From contig CP142458.1 of the NCBI GenBank assembly GCA_038049695.1, positions 44,175,501 to 44,239,500 of the forward strand: a stretch of DNA of 64,000 nucleotides. The letters are read 5' to 3'. This stretch comes from Cinnamomum chago. Its lineage: Eukaryota > Streptophyta > Magnoliopsida > Laurales > Lauraceae. This document shows positions 10,843-22,786 of the stretch, in pieces. The notes below the pieces were generated by a model, which did no database searches, was not told where the DNA came from, and saw nothing but the letters and a program-made list of their open reading frames with translations. Positions within the stretch are counted from its first letter, which is position 1. Every line of letters begins with the position of its first letter. A program made the position numbers and the translations under genes.

Positions 10843-12657
10843 TAGGGATGTCAAATGGGCTGGGCTGGCCCGGTTCGGCACGGCCCGGCCCGCCAGTCAA
10901 CGGCTCGTGGCCCGATCAGCAGCACGGCCCGTGACATGGGCCGGGCTAGGCCGAGGACCTAGGCCCGTTGGCCCGTTTGGCACAGCTCGCCAGGCCCGCT
11001 AGGCCACGTGGGCTGGCCCCTTTGGCCCACCAAGATCAGCCCGCCAGGCACTATAGGGCTGGCCCGCTAGACACAACCCACCTGGCCCGCCCAAAAATGG
11101 CTATTTGTCTAAAAAATTCTTCATTTTAACCCCTCAATAGCCATAAAACGGTCATATAAGGGGTATTTTGTGTTCTTTTCAATTTTACAAAGTCTATAAA
11201 TACTCTAACCCTCTCATTCTTTTTCTTTTAATCAAAGTTTTATTCACCAAAAAAAAATAAAAATACAAAGGATGTCAATCATTATATAACAGGTGGGCCC
11301 ATTGTGACAAAATCATTGTGGAAATTGGACCCAAATAGAACACAAACTTCTTTTGTGCATTTTTTAGTTTGGCACCTACCAAACATCACTATTTGCCCAT
11401 CGTGTATTAATACAGCTCATTTCCACACAGAAATGTGGAAATGATAATAACAATGAGAAACTTTATGGAAAAAATTGTAAACAAGGTAATAATATGCAAA
11501 TAGTTGCTTTTAAAACCAATGCATTTTTGTTGATTAAATTAAAAGTATGAGAAGCAAGGCTGGACATCTGAATCAGCATTTAACTTGTGAACTTTCTTCA
11601 CCACCTCCTCCTCAGATACTTTCTTTTATGAACCCGTCATCAACATCATCATCATATAGGCTTCTGATTAACTGAGACCGGCTTTAAGAGTTCTATTATT
11701 AGACCATAAGATATATTATTAGACCTTAGCTAGGAGGTGTTGGTTTTGATTTTGACCATCGATTATAATTTTGACCCACGGTTATATAACAACTCATGCA
11801 ATTACCCACCTTTTTTTTTCATGATCAAACCACCCATGTTTTAGTTGTTCGTATGTGACTGTATCTTTTTGGTTGATTATAAAACTGACCGACGGTTGTG
11901 TAACTCCTCATGCAACTAACCGCTCATATTTCCATCAAACCACTTATGTTACAGTTGTTTCTAGTAATTATATCATTTTTAGCTCCTATTTCTCTATTTC
12001 TATTTTATCCAACTTAGTTCATGGAAAGAGGTAAATTTTTTTAATATGTGATTGTTTATTTTGCAATACAGTGCAGTGTAGGAAGATACCAAGCTGAACA
12101 CGGATTAATGGGCTAGTATGTATATTATGTAGGGTTTATCTTGGATCAATCAAATTAATCCCCATTCGCTTCATATTTCATCCTTGACTTAAAAATTATG
12201 ATAAATTATTCTAGCCCTAACCTAGCTTAATCTATTAATTTAGGGTCAGTTCGGCAGTGACTGACCATAATCTGTGTTTGATTTTAGAGGGAAATTGAGG
12301 ATCTTCGTATAGATTTTAAAGTACACACTTCCCAAGCACACACCTTCATCTTGTCCTCTACATAAGTACATTACTTGGGGTCCCCTGACATGTGGGTGAG
12401 AACTGAGAAATACTGCTTACTTTATTTTAAATTGTGAGGTAGAAATATGGCTGGGAATAGTTAGGTGGACAATACATTGTCTCACAATAGACCATAATAT
12501 ATATATATATATACATATAAAAAAAAAAAGAAAAAACTTGAACAGGCCCGCCTGGCCCATGACAGGCCTTGCCAGCGGGCTGTGCCGTGCCAGGGTTTTT
12601 CCCTGGTGGGCCGGGCCGGCACGGGCCGCTCCAGCCTCGGCCTGTTTGACATCCCTA
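10843..12657. mobile_element. Non-autonomous hAT-type DNA transposon, 1815 bp
   Basis: The ends are inverted repeats starting TAGGGATGTCAAA, and a perfect 8-bp target duplication CTCTACAC flanks them (10835-10842 and 12658-12665). Eight-base duplications and this TAGGG-type end are typical of hAT elements. Both ends are followed by GC-rich runs of GGCCCG words (about 10860-11090 and 12545-12645). A TATA-like TATAAATACT near 11196 lies inside the left part, where an autonomous relative would keep its promoter. No transposase frame remains, so it is an internally deleted derivative that depends on another copy. Confidence 0.9.
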
Positions 12658-12953
12658 CTCTACACCGTGGTGTAGAGAAAGCACATCATTTCACGTGTGA
12701 ATAAAAAGTTATGAATCATGATAGTTTGATCATGCAGAAAATGATAATTTCACCAAAACATGCATATTTTTGGAAATTTTTGATGATCTTGGCTTAAATT
12801 CAAACATGAGAGTCCAGTTGCATGAATTTGTAAAAATCAGTTAATTCAATGCATTTTATTTTAATTAAGTCTACAAATTCACATGAAATAATGAATTAAA
12901 AGTGTAATTTTGTGGACTTGTCAATGGTAAGGGAAGCTTGTACAAGAGCATTA

Positions 12954-12954
<1 letters not shown>

Positions 12955-12995
<41 letters not shown>
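12955..12995. repeat. (CT)n(TA)n microsatellite
   Basis: A CT dinucleotide run passes straight into a TA run, directly next to the foldback element at 12996. The start of the overlapping ORF at 12912-13142 is this microsatellite. Confidence 0.9.
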
Positions 12996-13168
12996 GGAAG
13001 GTGCTCCTATGAGAGACACTCTCACCAAGTAGGTGAGAGATGGGTGGGGGCCCTCACTTCCATATCCACTCTCATCAACTTAAATGCAAGGATCCCCAAC
13101 TTAAATATGAGGGCCCCCACCCATCTCTCACCAATTTGGTGAGAGTATCTCTCATAGGAGCACCTCCC
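12996..13168. mobile_element. Foldback MITE, about 173 bp
   Basis: Two arms of about 60 bp pair with each other. The left begins GGAAGGTGCTCCTATGAGAG; the complement of the right begins GGGAGGTGCTCCTATGAGAG. Both continue through CTCTCACCAA and GGTGAGAGATGGGTGGGGGC with few mismatches, and the loop is short. The element sits inside a TA-rich run, so the target duplication cannot be read. Superfamily unassigned. Confidence 0.85.
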
Positions 13169-13169
13169 T

Positions 13170-13960
13170 ATATATATAGTTAAAAATGAAGATCAAAGGT
13201 GAATACACAAAAATGAGATGGGCTCTCTTAAGTTGAAGCGGTGCTAGTCTCACAAATCAAAGTATAATATCTCAATTTTTGACATGATGGATACTCTAAA
13301 GTCAAGATAAATCCAATCAGAGCTGGATTTTCTAGTTCCACGTGGGTCATATCACACTTTGATTGCAAAATATATAGCACCTGCTAGCATGTGGGCCATA
13401 TCACATGTGATGAAATCAGACAATTATACACGCTCGGATATTTTGCAATCATCCTAGTGATGTTATTATGGCCTTGAAATTTCTGTGGAGAGGCATCTTC
13501 ATGAAAATAAACCCTCCTGCGGGCCCACATGGATGCAAGAAATTCATCACACACGTGCTCTTCGCACGCTTCAGCTTAGGATACCCTAAGATGCAAGCTT
13601 AGGGGAGCCCCCCTCCACAAAAATACCCTCAAATGACCTCCCCTATGATAGAATATGAATAAGGCAAAAGAGGAAATAAATGCATTGCCATCATCTTAGA
13701 TTCAAATACTAGGAAAGTCAATATCCCATCTATATCACTACTATATATCCTCCCCTTTTTCCTCATAATCCATATCATTTGCACCCTAGGCACCACCCTA
13801 CCGTTGCCTTCCATGGAGTCTTAGAATTCTATAGTGAAGTAATTCACCAAAGAAAAATAGAGATGAGGTGTGAGGGACATAAAGTGTGATGATATAAGTA
13901 GCCTTCAAGGCTTCTCCTTCATATTGCGCGGCTAAAATTACCACTACTGATGAAGCCAGG
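13170..13960. other. No gene seen
   Basis: AT-rich sequence without a convincing reading frame, RNA gene or repeat. The 61-codon minus ORF at 13629-13814 has no recognised features. Confidence 0.4.
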
Positions 13961-13964
13961 AGGA

Positions 13965-14335
13965 GTAGGGGTGCTCATGGGCTGAGCCAGCTCGAGCTTG
14001 ATTCGTGCATAGTCCACTTTGGGTCGGGCTTGGATATGTAATTAGGACCCGATTAATAATTGGGTTGGGCTTGGATTAAGTGATGGAAAGCCCATAGCCC
14101 AGCCCGACCCTTCTTATGTAAGAAATGCTTGTAATTTAATTTAATTAGTGCTCTAATGCCCACAAAAGTGATGAAAAGCCCAGTTTAGTCTGGCCCGATT
14201 GATTAAATGAGCGGGCTCGGTCCTAACTTTTATGGCCCGTGTCAGGCTTGGGCTGGGTCTGGGCCATTGTTTCGAAAGTCAGGCCGGGCCTGGATATACC
14301 TTACCCGGCCTAGCACGGCCCTGAATACCCCCTCT
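13965..14335. repeat. Possible small hAT-like element with GGGCTC/GGCCCG-rich ends
   Basis: The left end reads TAGGGGTGCTCATGGGC and the right, in complement, reads GGGGGTATTCAGGGCC; both are followed by GGGCT/GCCCG-rich stretches resembling the ends of the element at 10843-12657. No clean 8-bp duplication was found, so the boundaries and the class are tentative. Confidence 0.4.
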
Positions 14336-14339
14336 TAGG

Positions 14340-15029
14340 AAAGAATTTCCCAATTTTGGAGTAAATCCTTTTTTTTTTTTTTTCCTTTTTGTTATTGCAT
14401 ATATGCGTGATAAGTCCAAGGGTACTTAAGGCCACGGGGGGTTTACCCATTCAAGCGCCTCCCAAGGCCCATTTGTTTGCATAGGAATTGAATTGCCAAA
14501 ACAGTTAAAGAAAGTATTTCTAAAAGTAAACAAATTTGAAGAAACAAAGATGGAGCCCCATTTATGGGACTCCCTATCCACAGATTACAACCCGGGATCG
14601 ATTCTTGGGTCTATTGGATAGGGAGTTGAGCGTGATTGTGTGAGTGTATAGAGTGTGACAAAAAAATATTGTTGGGAAAATATTGTTAGAAAGTTTAGAA
14701 ATTAGAAAAGTAGAAATACAATTTAAAAGAAAAGCAAAAAAAAAAAAAAAAAATTAAAAATGTATGGCAGATAGGTGGGGTCATTTAGTAGGAAATTCTA
14801 AGGACTGGAATGCCAATAAATTTTCTTTTCGAAATCTTAAGAATTCCTGAATAATCCATAGTAGATAAAATTATGATAATTAAATGTTAAAAATCACGAT
14901 CTATATTCTGGATCTATGGCCATGCACTTTTGGCGATGAAGGAAGACAAAGAATTACAGTTCAGCCCACTTGGATCTCCCATGCTCGATCGATGGCTTGT
15001 GTTGGTGCTAGGAATGTATAGGCAGACAT
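14340..15029. other. No gene seen
   Basis: AT-rich with homopolymer runs (T near 14370, A near 14735). No supported feature. Confidence 0.4.
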
Positions 15030-15540
15030 AGATTTTTTTATTTTATTTTATTTTTTTTGTGGGTAAAAGAGATAAATTCAAACAAGAACAACCAACCACA
15101 CCAAGGAAAGCGAAGAAGACAAAAGGCTACAAAACTAATGATAGAACCATAAAAAGGATAGGCCCATTTGCCCAAGCCTAGCAAGGTGATGGGCAAGCAT
15201 GTTATTTTCCCTTGAAATATGCCGAACTCGGAGGCACCCAAAACTACTACAGCATTCCAAAATGTCGCAATCAATTGGATGAATATGGCAATCAACGTCT
15301 CCCTTCACCGCTCGAATTAACCACCTCCAGCCCATCCAAACACAAAATGACCCTGAGTGACTGCTTAGCGTGAAGAGGGATGCCCGCGCTTCAGCCTCTT
15401 TAGCTGAACTGGATTTGGGTCCTTTGTTGACAGCAGCTACAAAAGAATCCATAAAATATAGGGCAAAACTAGAGGCCGTATCACCCAATGACGTAGTAAG
15501 AAGCATCAACAAAGAGGACGGCGGAATGCTCTAAGTCTCA
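15030..15540 (-). pseudogene. LINE 3' end with RNase H-like domain
   Basis: Minus-strand frames (15512-15135) carry an RNase H-like domain of the RVT_3 type used by plant LINEs: KEAEARASLF, then a frameshifted middle, then HISRENNMLAHHLARLG. The homology breaks between two overlapping frames, so the copy is dead. On the minus strand it is followed by an A-rich tail (T-rich at about 15030-15058 on the plus strand), as expected for a LINE 3' end. The reverse transcriptase and endonuclease parts are absent; 5' truncation is usual for LINEs. A host RNase H-like gene fragment is the alternative. Confidence 0.65.
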
Positions 15541-16872
15541 ACTCCCATCCCACACAGAATGGGCCTCATTTATAGTAAAGGGCCTTGAGGAAATGATTTT
15601 GGAATTTGAACCATTTTATTAGATAGGGACAAGGCCCACTAAGGGTTTAAAACTTTTCCCTTAATACTACATTCATTTCTGACCTTCCAAACCACATGGC
15701 AATGGCAATACAATGAGCGTTAGAGTCGGAGCCTGAGAGCAACTGAATCTTTTATTATTATCATGATTCAAAATATAGATTATGATTCTAAATTTTTTTT
15801 TATCATGATTTTAGCTAACCTTGTCCCAACAGAGCCACGAGTTTAAGCTATACAATGAAAAGCATCAAAGACACTATTATTAAATTCATATTTAATATTT
15901 TAATACTACAATTTATGGCCTAAATCATAAACATTAATCCCAAGCCACAATTGGTAGGGTAATCATTCTAGCGAATGATTTTATATTATAACAATTAGTT
16001 CTGCCGCCCAATTTTCACCGTCAAATCAAATCTCGACCTTCTTTAATTTCTTTCCTATTTCTAGCTTTTAATTTGTTTCTTAAGAGAACGAAGGGATGCT
16101 GGTTTGGAAACCCTACTTCTCACTTTGGATTGTTTGGCAACTCTACTAATAGAGTCAAATGAAATAAAGCTCACATTTTTCAAAAAAAAAAAAAGTAAAA
16201 TCAAAAGTACTTTTTTCAAAAAAAGAAGTTAAAAATCAACCTCATTTTATTGCTAAAAGACAAAAAACTCCTCATTTCTATACAAAAAGTCAAAAAGATT
16301 TCATATCAAACAGTTAAAATCAAAATACTTTCATAATCCAGTTACATTTTATTTTTTCTTCAAAATAATATTTACTTCACTCTACTCTATTAGAAACTTT
16401 TCCAAATTAGGACAAGGGGAGCAAGTCTTATATATTCAACGATGGAGTTTGTTACTCAGAGCGAGTGGGTCTTATATACAGGGATGGAAATGAGTGGGTG
16501 TTATCTCCGTGGCTGTAGGCTCTAATGGGTCCCAACCTCCTTAGTTTGGGGTGCCAGAAAAATAAAAAGGTAAAAAAAATCTTCCTTTTTAATTCTTTAA
16601 GCAATATCGTATCATGACAAATTCCTTTCCTTTTCTGCACTAACTCACTCCGATATGCACATATTTATTTTATTTAGATTCCTACTCTATTGTTACTAGC
16701 AAACTTTTAGCCATTAGTAGCTTTAAATTTTTTGAACTAATTTTGCCCTTTTGATATAAATTAGCTTTATTTTCTTGAGGATTTTACCTAAAAAAGGACC
16801 CTAGATGGCTACTAACCAGAAGAGGTACCAATAGTATATATGGCACGGAAGTGGTCCTAGGGGACCACTTCC

Positions 16873-16912
<40 letters not shown>

Positions 16913-17044
16913 TTAATGATTGAATTCAACCCATAAAACGCCTCTGAAACCCCACTTCTCCATTTTTCCCTTCTGCGTCAGTCACTTTCTCCTTTCCCTT
17001 GGCGGTTTCGTCTCCCTTGGTGGTGATTCCCTTGGAGCATAGCA
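15541..17044. other. Gene-free AT-rich stretch with poly-T at 16874-16910
   Basis: No protein-like frame. A long uninterrupted T run at about 16874-16910 precedes the short TPR gene fragment. The sequence at 16920-17044 may be a leader of that fragment but no start site can be defined. Confidence 0.45.
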
Positions 17045-17211
17045 GAGGAAATGTTCAAGCGAGCAGTGGGAGTGGGACCCCTTGAAGCGCAGATTCACTG
17101 AGTCGGTACACGAGTTTCTTGTGGGTGCCTCGGAATGACCTAGCGGGCGTGGAAGAAAAGTTCTTGGAAGCCATTGAGGCCGATCCTACCAACACCATTC
17201 ATGCTGCCAAC
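17045..17211 (+). pseudogene. TPR protein gene fragment, upstream half (cut by a retrotransposon)
   Basis: A short frame (MFKRAV.GPLEA) is followed, after a one-base frame slip near 17093, by DSLSRYTSFLW and RNDLAGVEEKFLEAIEADPT, ending at HAAN at 17211. This resembles plant tetratricopeptide-repeat proteins with consecutive helix pairs ending in ANYAHFLW. The reading frame is interrupted exactly at the insertion site of the 6.07-kb LTR element and resumes at 23284, where the 5-bp duplication CCAAC repeats. Only about 60 residues can be read and the frame slip suggests it was already a fragment. No upstream exon was recognised. Confidence 0.65.
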
Positions 17212-17706
17212 TGATGGGCCAAGCCCAAATGGCCCGATCCATGTGGAAAGCCCAATCTTATAAAGACCCACCAAGCCCAAGGTGGTCCAAGTTCGCCACC
17301 TTGGAAGGAGTCAGCCCTCTCCTCATCTTTGACCGAGTCTCATGGAGAGCACCTCAACCACCTCGTCCGTTGAGAAGAAGTCGTGAGCTCCACCACAATA
17401 GCTATCTAGTTGCTAGTAAGTCGCCCCAATCTGTTAGGGGGCGACTATAAATTGTAAGCCCCACCAACACTTGGGGGGCATATCACATTTTTACCTGAGA
17501 ACGACTCTCTCCTCTCCTTCTCAAAGCTTGTACTCTTTGCTCCCTGCACCCTTGAGTTAATAAAGTACCCGGCAACCAAAGCCATTCAAGAGTGGACGTA
17601 GGTCACGATTGACCGAACCACTATAAATTCTCTCTCTCCTTCAATTTTCACATTAATCACTCATCACTTGACCGATGGTGCCCGAAAACACTTTTTGGCA
17701 TCATCA
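17212..17706 (+). repeat. 5' LTR of the gag-only element
   Basis: 495 bp. It contains a TATA-like CTATAAATT at about 17445 and an AATAAA at 17559-17564, plausible transcription start and polyadenylation signals in U3 and R. Confidence 0.93.
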
Positions 17707-17707
17707 G

Positions 17708-17728
17708 TTTGGCGCCGTCTGTGGGAAC
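17708..17728 (+). promoter_or_regulatory. Primer-binding site of the gag-only element
   Basis: TTTGGCGCCGTCTGTGGGAA starts two bases after the LTR. This primer sequence is characteristic of Tat-lineage gypsy elements rather than of the initiator-Met primed copia elements elsewhere in the window. Confidence 0.8.
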
Positions 17729-17754
17729 CGAAGAAAATCTCCTTTTTCGAAATT

Positions 17755-19098
17755 ATGGTGATCACCACAAGATTAACGAGACGACAAGATGACAATCCCT
17801 CGCGGGACGGCGAGGGTAATCCTATAACGACTAATCCTACACCGAATACTTCTGCTCCCTCTCCTCAACAAATGCTGGAAACCATGCAGCAGTTGGTGAC
17901 CCAAAACCAGATACTGCAACTCATGCTCACAGGGCAAGGAGGAGGGGCACAATTTGGTACAATACCGCATGAAGAACCGCACCCGGAGCATCCGACTGCC
18001 TCGCGCAGGGGAGCACCTCACCTGGGCGCCTATCCCCATGGTGCCCAGGGCCGAGAAGCAAACCACGGCGCCCGTCCTCATCCTCAACTGGGCGCCCATC
18101 CCCATGGCGCCCGGGGCCGAGGAGTACACCTGGGCGCCCATCCCCATGGCGCCCAGGGCGCCTCTACTGGAGCTCTCCATGTCGCCCCACACGGAGTACT
18201 CCTGGTCGACCCTCAAGGCCGTGCCCATCACGAGGTGCCTCCACCCCCGGGTGGAGCCCCCACCAAGAGGGTCGAATCACGGTGGACTTCCACCCCCTCC
18301 CTCTGCTTCTAACGATGAGGATCCTCATTTCTATGAGGGGGGGGGGGGGGAGTGAAAATCACAGCATGGAAGATGAGAGTTATTTCCTTGGTCCATCCAA
18401 GGAACCCAACAATCGCTGGGAGGAAAAGATCAAAGAAATGCATAATCAACTGGGCGATGTCTTCAACGCCATAAGGGCGCAGGCACCGGAGACGGTAGAT
18501 TATCTGGTCGGGCGAACGGATACACCGTTCAAGCCTGACGTGGTGAACTACCCACTCCCTCGGAAGCTCAAGATGCCATTCGTGGAGACCTTTGATGGAA
18601 TGAAGGATCCACTGGACCATCTGGAGACGTACAAAACAAAAATGCAGCTGCATAATAACCCTGACGAGATAATGTGCAGGGCATTCCCAACTACCTTGAA
18701 GGGTTCCGCTCGGCAGTGGTTTGCCAATCTCCCCCAAGCATCCATAGCCACCTTTAGAGAGTTGAGCAAATCTTTCGTCTCACACTTTATCGGTAAGTGT
18801 TGCCACCAGAAGCCTGCCACACACCTACTCAGCATAAAACAGGATCGAGATGAGAGTCTGAGGAGTTACCTCACTCGTTTTAACGAGGAGTCCTCCAAGT
18901 CGAGGAGCCCAATGACAAAGTCACCATAACCGCCTTTCTGGGAGGCCTCCGTTCATCCAGTTTCCTCTTTTCAGTAATGAAGCGACCACCAAAGAGCATG
19001 CCAGAACTATTGACAAAAGCTCAAAAATATATGAATGCTGAGGAAATCAACAGGTCCAGGCGAGGTGAATCATCTCATGGATCGCCAAAAGCTTGACC
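17755..19098 (+). pseudogene. Ty3/gypsy gag with frame breaks
   Basis: ATG at 17755 opens a frame with a short basic N-terminus and a glutamine-rich helix (QQMLETMQQLVTQNQ). A Pro/His/Gly-rich low-complexity stretch built on GAHPHGA follows. A retrotransposon gag (capsid) domain comes next: PFVETFDGMKDPLDHLE, RAFPTTLKGSARQWFANLP, FRELSKSFVSHF, RDESLRSYLTRFNEE. The first frame ends at 18312; the capsid homology continues in another frame across a run of 14 G (18337-18350) and shifts again near 18890 to finish at about 19098. The G run is a likely slippage site in replication or sequencing. No zinc knuckle is seen, and pol does not follow. Gag would form the particle that packages the RNA. Confidence 0.85.
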
Positions 19099-19480
19099 CG
19101 CCTCTACACTGTTCTTAAACAGGCAGTCTATCTCCAGCTTAGCGGCGCTCGCGGGTCGCCAAAAAAGCTTGGCCTCTGCACTGTTCTCAAATAGGCAGCC
19201 TATATATCCAGCTTAGCGGCTCTCTCGCGGGTCGCCAAAAAAGCTTGGCCTACCGCTGCACTGTTCTCAAACAGGCAGCCTATATAACCAGCTTAGCGGC
19301 TCTCTCGCGGGTCGCCAAAAAAGCTTGGCCTACCTCTGCACTGTTCTCAAACAGGCAGCCTATCTCCAGCTTAGCGGCTCTCTCGCGGGTCGCCAAAAAA
19401 GCTTGGCTTACCTCTGCATTGTTCTCAAACAGGCAGACTATCTCCAGTTTAACGACTCTCTCATGGGCGCCAAAAGCATG
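19081..19480. repeat. Tandem repeat of about 78 bp, five units
   Basis: Units share GGTCGCCAAAAAAGCTTGGC, CTGCACTGTTCTCAAACAGG, and CAGCTTAGCGGCTCTCTCG. Starts at about 19081, 19155, 19232, 19311 and 19389, so the period drifts from 74 to 80 bp, partly through TA insertions. The array begins at the last codons of gag and separates it from the non-coding part of the element. Confidence 0.9.
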
Positions 19481-19619
19481 GTCTCAAAAGGCAGGATCTT
19501 GAAGCTCAGGTCATCTGCAACCCGAAGGACTACATTAAATTAGCGCTGGCCGCCCAAATGATCCAACCCAGCATCCATAGGGGCACCAGACGCCCCTTGC
19601 TTGCCCAAATGAGCCAAAC

Positions 19620-20130
19620 CAGCACGTCCGTCGTCCGCTGTCACAGCAGTGCCCCGGGCGGCGCCTGCGCTCCCAGCTCCCGCGCCCGCTCTCCCAGCGC
19701 CCACAGTCGCTCTCCCACGATCCCGGCGCCCGCGCTCCCAGCGCCCGTGCTCCCAGTGCCCCCTTGTCCACTGCCTGTCGCAGCAGCGTCAGGGGTGCCC
19801 CCTTGTCCACTGCCTGTTGCAGCGCCTGCACCCTGGGCGGAGCCCTAGCCTGCAGCCACGCTAGGGCGGCGCCCCGTCCGTCGCCTACAACACGTGATGC
19901 CCGTCCTCCCTGCAGCTCCTCCTCTGCGCAGACCACGGGCAGCCCCTGGGCTCTCTTCGCGCAAACAACCAGCTCGCCCAACTAGATTGCGCCCCTAGCC
20001 TGGATTGCCACTCTTCCCGCCTGGGTCTCCTCTCCCGCGTCGCCCCCACAGGCGCCTGATGGAACGCACTCCGGCCCCGGCGCTACCGGGCGTCGGCGGA
20101 CGTGGGAGTCTGTTCGGTCCGACCCTTTCG
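19620..20130. repeat. GC-rich block with CGCCC(A/T)GCGCC-type repeats
   Basis: Short repeats of GCGCCCGCGCTCCCAGC type, plus a direct repeat of CCCCCTTGTCCACTGCCTGT at about 19759 and 19798. All six frames are open for long distances here simply because of composition. No known protein. Confidence 0.7.
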
Positions 20131-21779
20131 ACCCCGGAGGGCGGAACGCGCATCAACGCTTTTGTGTGTTTGTGGGTGTGCCAGATTTTCTATTTTACTT
20201 GGAATTGCAAGTGATGATTCGGAGATCAATCTTCGTAAGTAAAAAGGAAATCAACTTCTTTTCAAGTTTCCATTGCACATATATTCAAGAAAAGAGACAG
20301 TTTTTTATTTTGCCGTAAAAGGCGATTTTTTTGGCATTTATGGCCGATTTTTGGCGTTTATAGCCGATTTACAATTCTCATCAATAATGAAAGACAAGAG
20401 TTGTGGTTTTTTGTCTCTCTAAAAAAAATACAAAATACAATGAAAAGCGAGAAAGGAAGAATCTAACTTTTCAGGAGATTGTGGGAGGGACCCGTTTAGA
20501 TTGACGGTCGCGAGTCATGTATGGACTCCGCCATCATCCATGCAAATGAGAACGTCGGATGCTTTGGATTCGCTTGGCTTGGCTATATCCTCAGATTTTT
20601 AGAGAACAAAGACCGAGAGAAGGTCTTATGTTCAATAAAAAGCCGAGTAGACGGGCTGAAGAGCCATGTCTAAGCCACTTTTGTTGAAGTAGAAGGTAAA
20701 AGACCTTGGGGGGAGTGCCCCCCAAGGGACTTTTGTCACCTTGTAGTGGAGGCTGCTACGGAATTCCGACAGAGGTTTCTCTCTCTCTGAGCTTCTGGAT
20801 CTCTAGAGCAGGAATTGCTGATGATTTCGATCCCCCGGAATGCTTGGAGGGGACTCCTATTTATAGGCTTTTGGTGGCCTTTAGGAGTGGTTTATGGTCA
20901 TTTATGGCAATTATGGCAATAAAGCCAAATTATGGGAGGAGTTACAGGTTTAATTGCTTTTTGTTTTGTAACTCCTGACCCTTGGATTTCATTGGCCAAA
21001 GGAGAGTCATGGGCATTTAGTTGCCTTTAATCTCCATTATGTTAGGAGTTTCATGGCTTGAATGCCATGATTGCTTGGACTTGTAACTCCTAAACGGAGG
21101 CTTCTGATTGGGCCGTCCAAGATAATGGCTTAATGACCGCATTAACTTGCCATAAACGGGCCAATTGATAGCATTAAGTGGCCGCCTTTTTAGCTGAAGA
21201 GTCGCGGGCCATGTTGCGTCTTTTGGAATTCCCTTTGCGATGATCATCGATGGATCCTTATGTAAATCAACAGTAGATGATCATGTAGTTTCAGACATTG
21301 GTTGATACCAGCGGGCCGGCAGCATCTGTCCAGTCGATTTCGCGATCGGGCGGGCAGAAAGTGCACTTTTTTGTCGTTCGACTGGCGATCAATGAAGTTT
21401 TTGAAGTTCTGGAAAGGAGTCCTGTGATCTTGATGAATATCAGTGAATTTGGAGCCTCAAAAGCCTGAATCTGGAAAAATCACAGGGACAGAACAACTCG
21501 TCTCTCGAAAACGGACGAAACGGGGGCTCCCGGGGCGAAATCAGCGCCCCGGACCTCCCAGGGTCGCAGGCTCGGGGGGAAAAAACCTCCCCGGGGCCCC
21601 TTTTTGGTTGTTTCTCGTCGTTTTTCGCTTCCGTTTTTTTTGCTTATTTTCTCTGACATTTCTCCACATTATTTGGCTTGATTTCCTTCTGAAAAACCTG
21701 ATGAGAATCCTTGCAAATTGGTTTGCAAAGTTTCCGATTTTCCGGGAAAAGCCGAACGCAGAACTGCTGATTTTCCGCC

Positions 21780-22440
21780 AGAAGCTGAAACAGGATCAAA
21801 CGATGTCGGAATGACCTGAAATTTGAGGTGAAGCTTCTTGAGCATTGAATAAGACCAACCATGGGCTTTCGTTTGAGTTTTGAAGCCGTTTGGAGTCATG
21901 CAAATGCTTGCCTTTATTTCACCGCGAGGGAAATGCCGAGCTTTGACTTTTGGTCAAACGATGTCCGATTGACCTGAAATTCGACGGGGAGCCTACTGGA
22001 GTCATTTTGAGATGATCCACAAGCTCCGAATTGGGTGCCATGGTCCCGGGGTGCTCCGCCGCCGGTAGGCTTGATTTTGTTTCCGAGCATCGAAACTGGG
22101 TCAAACGTCATCGGAATGACCTGAAATTTGTTGTGCAACCCTTTGAAGGTATGTAGAAGCCGCCCATGTGCTCTGTTTGATGAGTGACGACCTCGGTAGT
22201 TCTCGCTACCTAAGGGCTTGATTTTGCTGCTCGAGAGTTGATGGAGGGTCAAACGGTGTCGGTTTGACTTGAAACTTGACATGTAGCCTTTCGGAGGTAT
22301 TTTGAGACCATCCGTAGGCTCTGATCGAAGATTTGGGGTCTTCGACACTGTCGCCGCCGGGAGCTGCTGCTTAGCTGTTGGAGAAGTGAAGCTAGGCCAA
22401 ATGATGTCGGAATGACCCGAAACTTCATGTGTACCTCTCT
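21780..22440. repeat. Degenerate tandem repeat of about 140-160 bp within the gag-only element
   Basis: The phrase GTCAAACGATGTCGGAATGACCTGAAA recurs in recognisable form (core TCAAACG.TGTCGG.ATGACCTGAAA split by substitutions) near 21797, 21954, 22112, 22249 and 22409. Each is followed by a variable part mentioning a TTGATTTTG or GAGACCATCC phrase. On the minus strand the repeat keeps a long open frame (22693-21914, 259 codons); see findings. No known domain. Confidence 0.75.
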
Positions 22441-22786
22441 TTTGGCTGTTTTGAATGACCTTGCAGTTTTTGTTTGATTCTGACAAGATCTGATGCTTGA
22501 AGTGGCGCCTGCCTATTTTTGGTAGGATGCGGCTCCATGTAGCTTTTGGTGTGAAGAGGCAAAGTGACATTTTTGGTGTCAACAGCGCCCGGGGCTCTAG
22601 CTGCATGCCCAACAACGGCCCATCATTCAAAAAATGGAAGAGACTTGAGGTGTTTAGCGAGGCAAAAAATATATCATGAAGGGAAATAGTCATCTAGCAG
22701 AAGGAGTCTCCCCCACTCAGAGCTCAAAAATTCAAGCTAATGCCCCTTCTCCAAGTTTTCTTAGACAAGGGGCATTGGGGGGCAAA

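Noticed and set aside
12912-13142. 76-codon plus ORF
   Set aside because: It runs through a microsatellite and one arm of the foldback MITE.
19535-19981. 148-codon minus-strand ORF and overlapping plus ORFs
   Set aside because: Opened by GC-rich repeat composition; no domain and all frames are long here.
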